Positions 60,907 to 64,000 of a stretch of DNA of 64,000 bases are shown piece after piece. The first letter of the stretch is position 1. Each line of letters opens with the position of its first letter. The notes beneath the pieces were generated by a model. That model was not told where the DNA came from. It searched no databases and worked only from the letters and a program-made list of their open reading frames with translations. The DNA lies in contig JXTB01000064.1 in NCBI GenBank assembly GCA_002914805.1, positions 727,467 to 791,466 on the forward strand, read 5' to 3'. The translations under genes and the position numbers were made by a program. The DNA comes from Parasponia andersonii (lineage: Eukaryota; Streptophyta; Magnoliopsida; Rosales; Cannabaceae).

Positions 60907-61538
60907 TGTTGTGCGGTTTAAAACCTATGTTAGGTCGCATGAGTAAGATTAAGTGCGACCTCTTCCGAAAGAGTTGCATGCGACCTTAACTGCATAAGTT
61001 ACGTGTGACCTCCTCTGAATAAGTTAAGTGCGACCAGAATAAAAAGGAGACTAGTCTACGCTTCGTCAAACGGGTAACCTATAAAGAAAGGGAAACAAAA
61101 GTTTCTCTTTAAAGATCGACCAGTTACCAGTTACCTTATTTAATTAATTATCCAGTTATATTGTTACTCAAATTGTATTGCATGATTGTACAGTTATCCA
61201 TTCTTACAATTGGGAACATTTAGCTACTCTCATCTATATAACGGGAGTTCAATATTTCCGTGAGGGGATCTGGGACTTTTTCTGATCTTAAGAGGCTGAG
61301 GAATTCTTAAAAGAACCTATTTTAACTTTATTCTTCTTTCCGAACAACACATTGTAATTTTGAGTTCTTATAATTCTCCAGAAAATAGTGAAAAACAGTG
61401 AATGTAAGCTCATTTTTTTGGAAGCTGAATCACTATAAAATCTTTGCCTCTTTATTTGCTTTGATTAATAACCCTTTTCACACAAACTATATTTTGTAAT
61501 TTTTTCTAACTTTATTGTTGAGAAAACCTCCGTCAACA
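60907..61538 (+). repeat. 3' LTR of Tat-type element 2 (632 bp)
   Basis: Ends TGTTG...CAACA, collinear with the 5' LTR along its whole length, preceded by the purine-rich GGAGCTGAAGGGCAAT and followed by GATAT. The TATA region reads CTATATAACG, so it has decayed relative to the 5' LTR. Confidence 0.95.
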
Positions 61539-61543
61539 GATAT

Positions 61544-64000
61544 CAACTTCTAATGTTCACTTCTTTCAACAAAATAATAATAACAATAATAATAATGTTT
61601 AGTTATTTCAGAACTGCGAGACCAATAATTAAATTGAGGTCTGTAATTCAAATCTCCACCACAACAATGAATTTATAAATTAAAAACTATTATTCCAATT
61701 AAGAATCATGCTTCCTTCTAAAAAAATATAATACTTAATTGCACATTCATAAGAGTATATATAAAATATATTAGAAATATTAGAAATATTAGAAATATTT
61801 TAGTAGTGAAAAGTATATATAAAATAAGGATGGTGTTTTGATACCATTAATTCATCAAATTAAGCAAAATTGACATATTAATTTATTAAATTATGATTCT
61901 AATAGCATCACACTTTTTTTTCCGCCAAAACTAATTTGATAAAGAAGTGTCAGGAATCTCAACTAAGTTTGCACTCCATAATTAGCAATCCTCAAACTAG
62001 CAAAATAAATTAAATAAAGGAAAAAATACAACCCAAAGTGAAAACCAAATATAAACCGAATGTAATAAAACTAAAATTCTAGACGAGTATCTACGAAGTC
62101 ATACTTAGATAATCTCATTGGAAGACACTGACCCACAAAATGTCTCGTTATTAAAATTTTATCCAGAAAAATATAAAGGAGAAATTACATAATTTTCTCT
62201 TATATAAGTTCAAGCTAAGTACGAATTTATCATCGCACGCTTGAGAATTACATAAAAATATCCTCTCCGATCACAAAAACTACCAAAAAGCTATCATATC
62301 TGAATGCCGATATTTTTGTTGTTTTAATTTCATTAATATTTCTGAATGAGAAACTTTTAGCACATGTGCTAACCTGTGCGACCAAACAGTAAATCTTGAA
62401 CGATTGGTGTACTTTAACTAATTAATTAAACATAGTTTATATCGTCTTTTTAAATACTTATTTTGACTAAATCTAACATCAAATAAAAAGATTAATTTCA
62501 TAAGCTTTTGACAAATGATAACGTCGTAGAATACAAACAATAACGCACAGCCCATATATTCATTTCCAAAATAACTGTATGCTCGTTCAATAATTAAGGT
62601 CACACCTGATAGTTTCAATTTTCAGTCATATTAGGTTTAATCTTTGTGTAACAACACATGAGCTGGATCAAGCTAGGCTCAAATGTGTGCCAGCTGGATC
62701 GATGAAACTATATACTGCCGTCAGCCCCAACAACCTTGAAAAGAAGTACCAATAGACTATATTGTACTACAAGCGATAGTTGAAGCCTAGGCCCTAGACT
62801 CTTGAGGCTTGAGCTAGTTGAGTATAGGTGGCACCTTCGTCACCGTACATACACAAAACTTCAAGTACGGTTTGCGCGTTGCACACCGCCATTACTACTG
62901 ACCTGTTGACCGTATCGATCGACGTGGTCTCCCCATCCGTACCATGCCTCCCCTCCTTCCCACCTCGAATCTTTTTCTTTGTCAATTCTCACGTACGTAC
63001 GTACCACTCGTGCCTTTTTAATATTAATTCACAAAGTCTCTAATTTCTAAGGACTTATGGGCCGTGAAAAAAAAAAATATAAACAAATAAATTAACAATA
63101 TAGTGGTCAAAAAAGAGAAAAGAAAGCACCGGCTTTGGCTATATCTTTTTCTCAGTCCAGTCTAAGTTTGGGTTTAGAGTATGTGGTCTTAAACCGAGGT
63201 TGGTTCTAAATAATAGAGGCTGATGAGAATAATTTCCACTATTCCCATGCCATCTGTATAATAAAGTGGGTCCATTGACGAAAAAGTACTAGTGTGTTTA
63301 GAAAAATATAGGACCATATTATACACGTGATGTCTCAAGTGTTCATATTTAGTATTAGCCATCTCGTGCTGCATTATTGAGATTTTGAGACAGACGACAC
63401 GATGAAGATTTTAAGGAAAGACAAAACGCTCTATAGTAAGAAAAAAAAAGTACTTGCAATGACCAAAGGAAGAAAATATTGAGGCTGAGTTGCAAGTTAG
63501 CTGTCCAAAATCACCTTCACCCAAAAAACAAAAACAAAAAGAAAAAAAGAAAAAAAGAAAAAAAAAAAAACCTTTTAAAAATGGCGGGAAATTTCTTTAT
63601 TCTGTATCTCGAAAAGAGAAGGAAAATCCAACACTACGTACTTAGGTTGTATCACGTCTAATTTTAACATGTTAACATATCTATCTGTGTTGTACTATTT
63701 TTAAATGTTGCTGTTTAATTAACACTTTAATATTTTACTCAGAAACCAAAAAAGAAGAATAAGTATAAACTATTATCAATTAACAGACGGACCTGACTAA
63801 AAATTAAACGAGGTGTTTGTCGGATCGATCATTATAAAAAGAACGCTAGGCATGTATTATTCCTGATCCTGAACCAAACAATTTGATGCACACGCATATG
63901 GGGCAGAGCAATTTCAAAAGCTTGTGCCCAATAATCTGCGCTGCTGCTTTAAAAAGTAAATAAATAGGGGAATTCCAAATGCATTTCTTTTGAGGTGAGA
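61544..64000. other. AT-rich spacer at the right edge
   Basis: No gene is recognised. A direct AGAAATATT triplication is at about 61771-61799. A reading frame at 62985-62794 (minus) has no family resemblance, and the A-rich run near 63530-63570 is simple sequence. Confidence 0.45.

Larger units (their letters stand above)
53242..61538 (+). mobile_element. Non-autonomous Tat-lineage Ty3/gypsy element with antisense gene
   Basis: The element has both LTRs (53242-53874 and 60907-61538) and a GATAT target duplication (53237-53241 and 61539-61543). Inside are a PBS region, broken gag, an open protease, a stub of RT fused to the C-terminal part of integrase, a minisatellite, a long antisense gene and a polypurine tract (60891-60906). 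RT, both RNase H domains and most of integrase are deleted, so it cannot move on its own. The antisense gene is characteristic of some Tat-lineage elements (for example Grande and Retand). It shares its family with positions 1-5243. Confidence 0.95.

Noticed and set aside
62794..62985. 63-codon minus-strand frame in an otherwise empty region
   Set aside because: No recognisable motif, no neighbouring exons with splice sites, and a composition like its surroundings.

Overview
The window is nuclear DNA from a flowering plant, most likely a eudicot. It is AT-rich, its genes have many GT-AG introns, plant LTR retrotransposons and MITE-like elements fill the spaces, and all recognised proteins are plant-type. 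No species can be named from the sequence alone. There are two single-base gaps (N at 18180 and 48375).

Six host genes can be supported. From left to right they are: a mitochondrial NDUFAF5-type methyltransferase (+, 10492-14872, 11 exons); protein phosphatase 2A methylesterase PME-1 (+, 18028-28423, 13 exons); cytochrome c (-, 30783-29242, 3 exons, convergent with PME-1); a P-class PPR protein (+, 37061-38569, no intron); a WVD2/TPX2-family-like protein without a visible TPX2 domain (-, 43278-39943, 3 exons); and a DREB-type AP2/ERF factor (-, 51021-50353, no intron). From memory of the Arabidopsis map, the methyltransferase/ERF/cytochrome c set resembles At1g22800-At1g22840, and the cytochrome c/PME-1 pair resembles At4g10040-At4g10050. 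The block is therefore probably ancestral synteny.

Mobile DNA makes up much of the rest. Positions 1-5243 hold the 5' part of a minus-strand Ty3/gypsy element of the Tat (Retand/Ogre-like) lineage: LTR, gag, protease, RT and two RNase H domains, all broken, with the element running off the left edge. Positions 53242-61538 hold a second member of the same family with both LTRs and a GATAT target duplication. It has lost RT, RNase H and most of integrase, but keeps an antisense, intron-containing gene of the gypsy-type 'putative transposase' class between its coding region and 3' LTR. A Ty1/copia element (20004-23771, AAGCT target duplication) sits in PME-1 intron 5; it is reduced to one full LTR, a gag ORF and a truncated LTR. 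Degenerate copies of its LTR occur near 6.4-7.0 kb and 33.8-34.8 kb. Fold-back and TIR elements, tRNA-like SINE candidates, tandem repeats and microsatellites occupy most remaining spacers.

The most unusual items are the antisense spliced gene inside the Tat-type element, the field of TTGAC/GTCAA palindromic repeats at 33.65-36.33 kb, and the nested fold-back/SINE/TIR cluster at 15.36-16.81 kb. The host genes are unrelated in pathway, apart from two that act in the mitochondrial respiratory chain (NDUFAF5-like in complex I assembly, cytochrome c as electron carrier).
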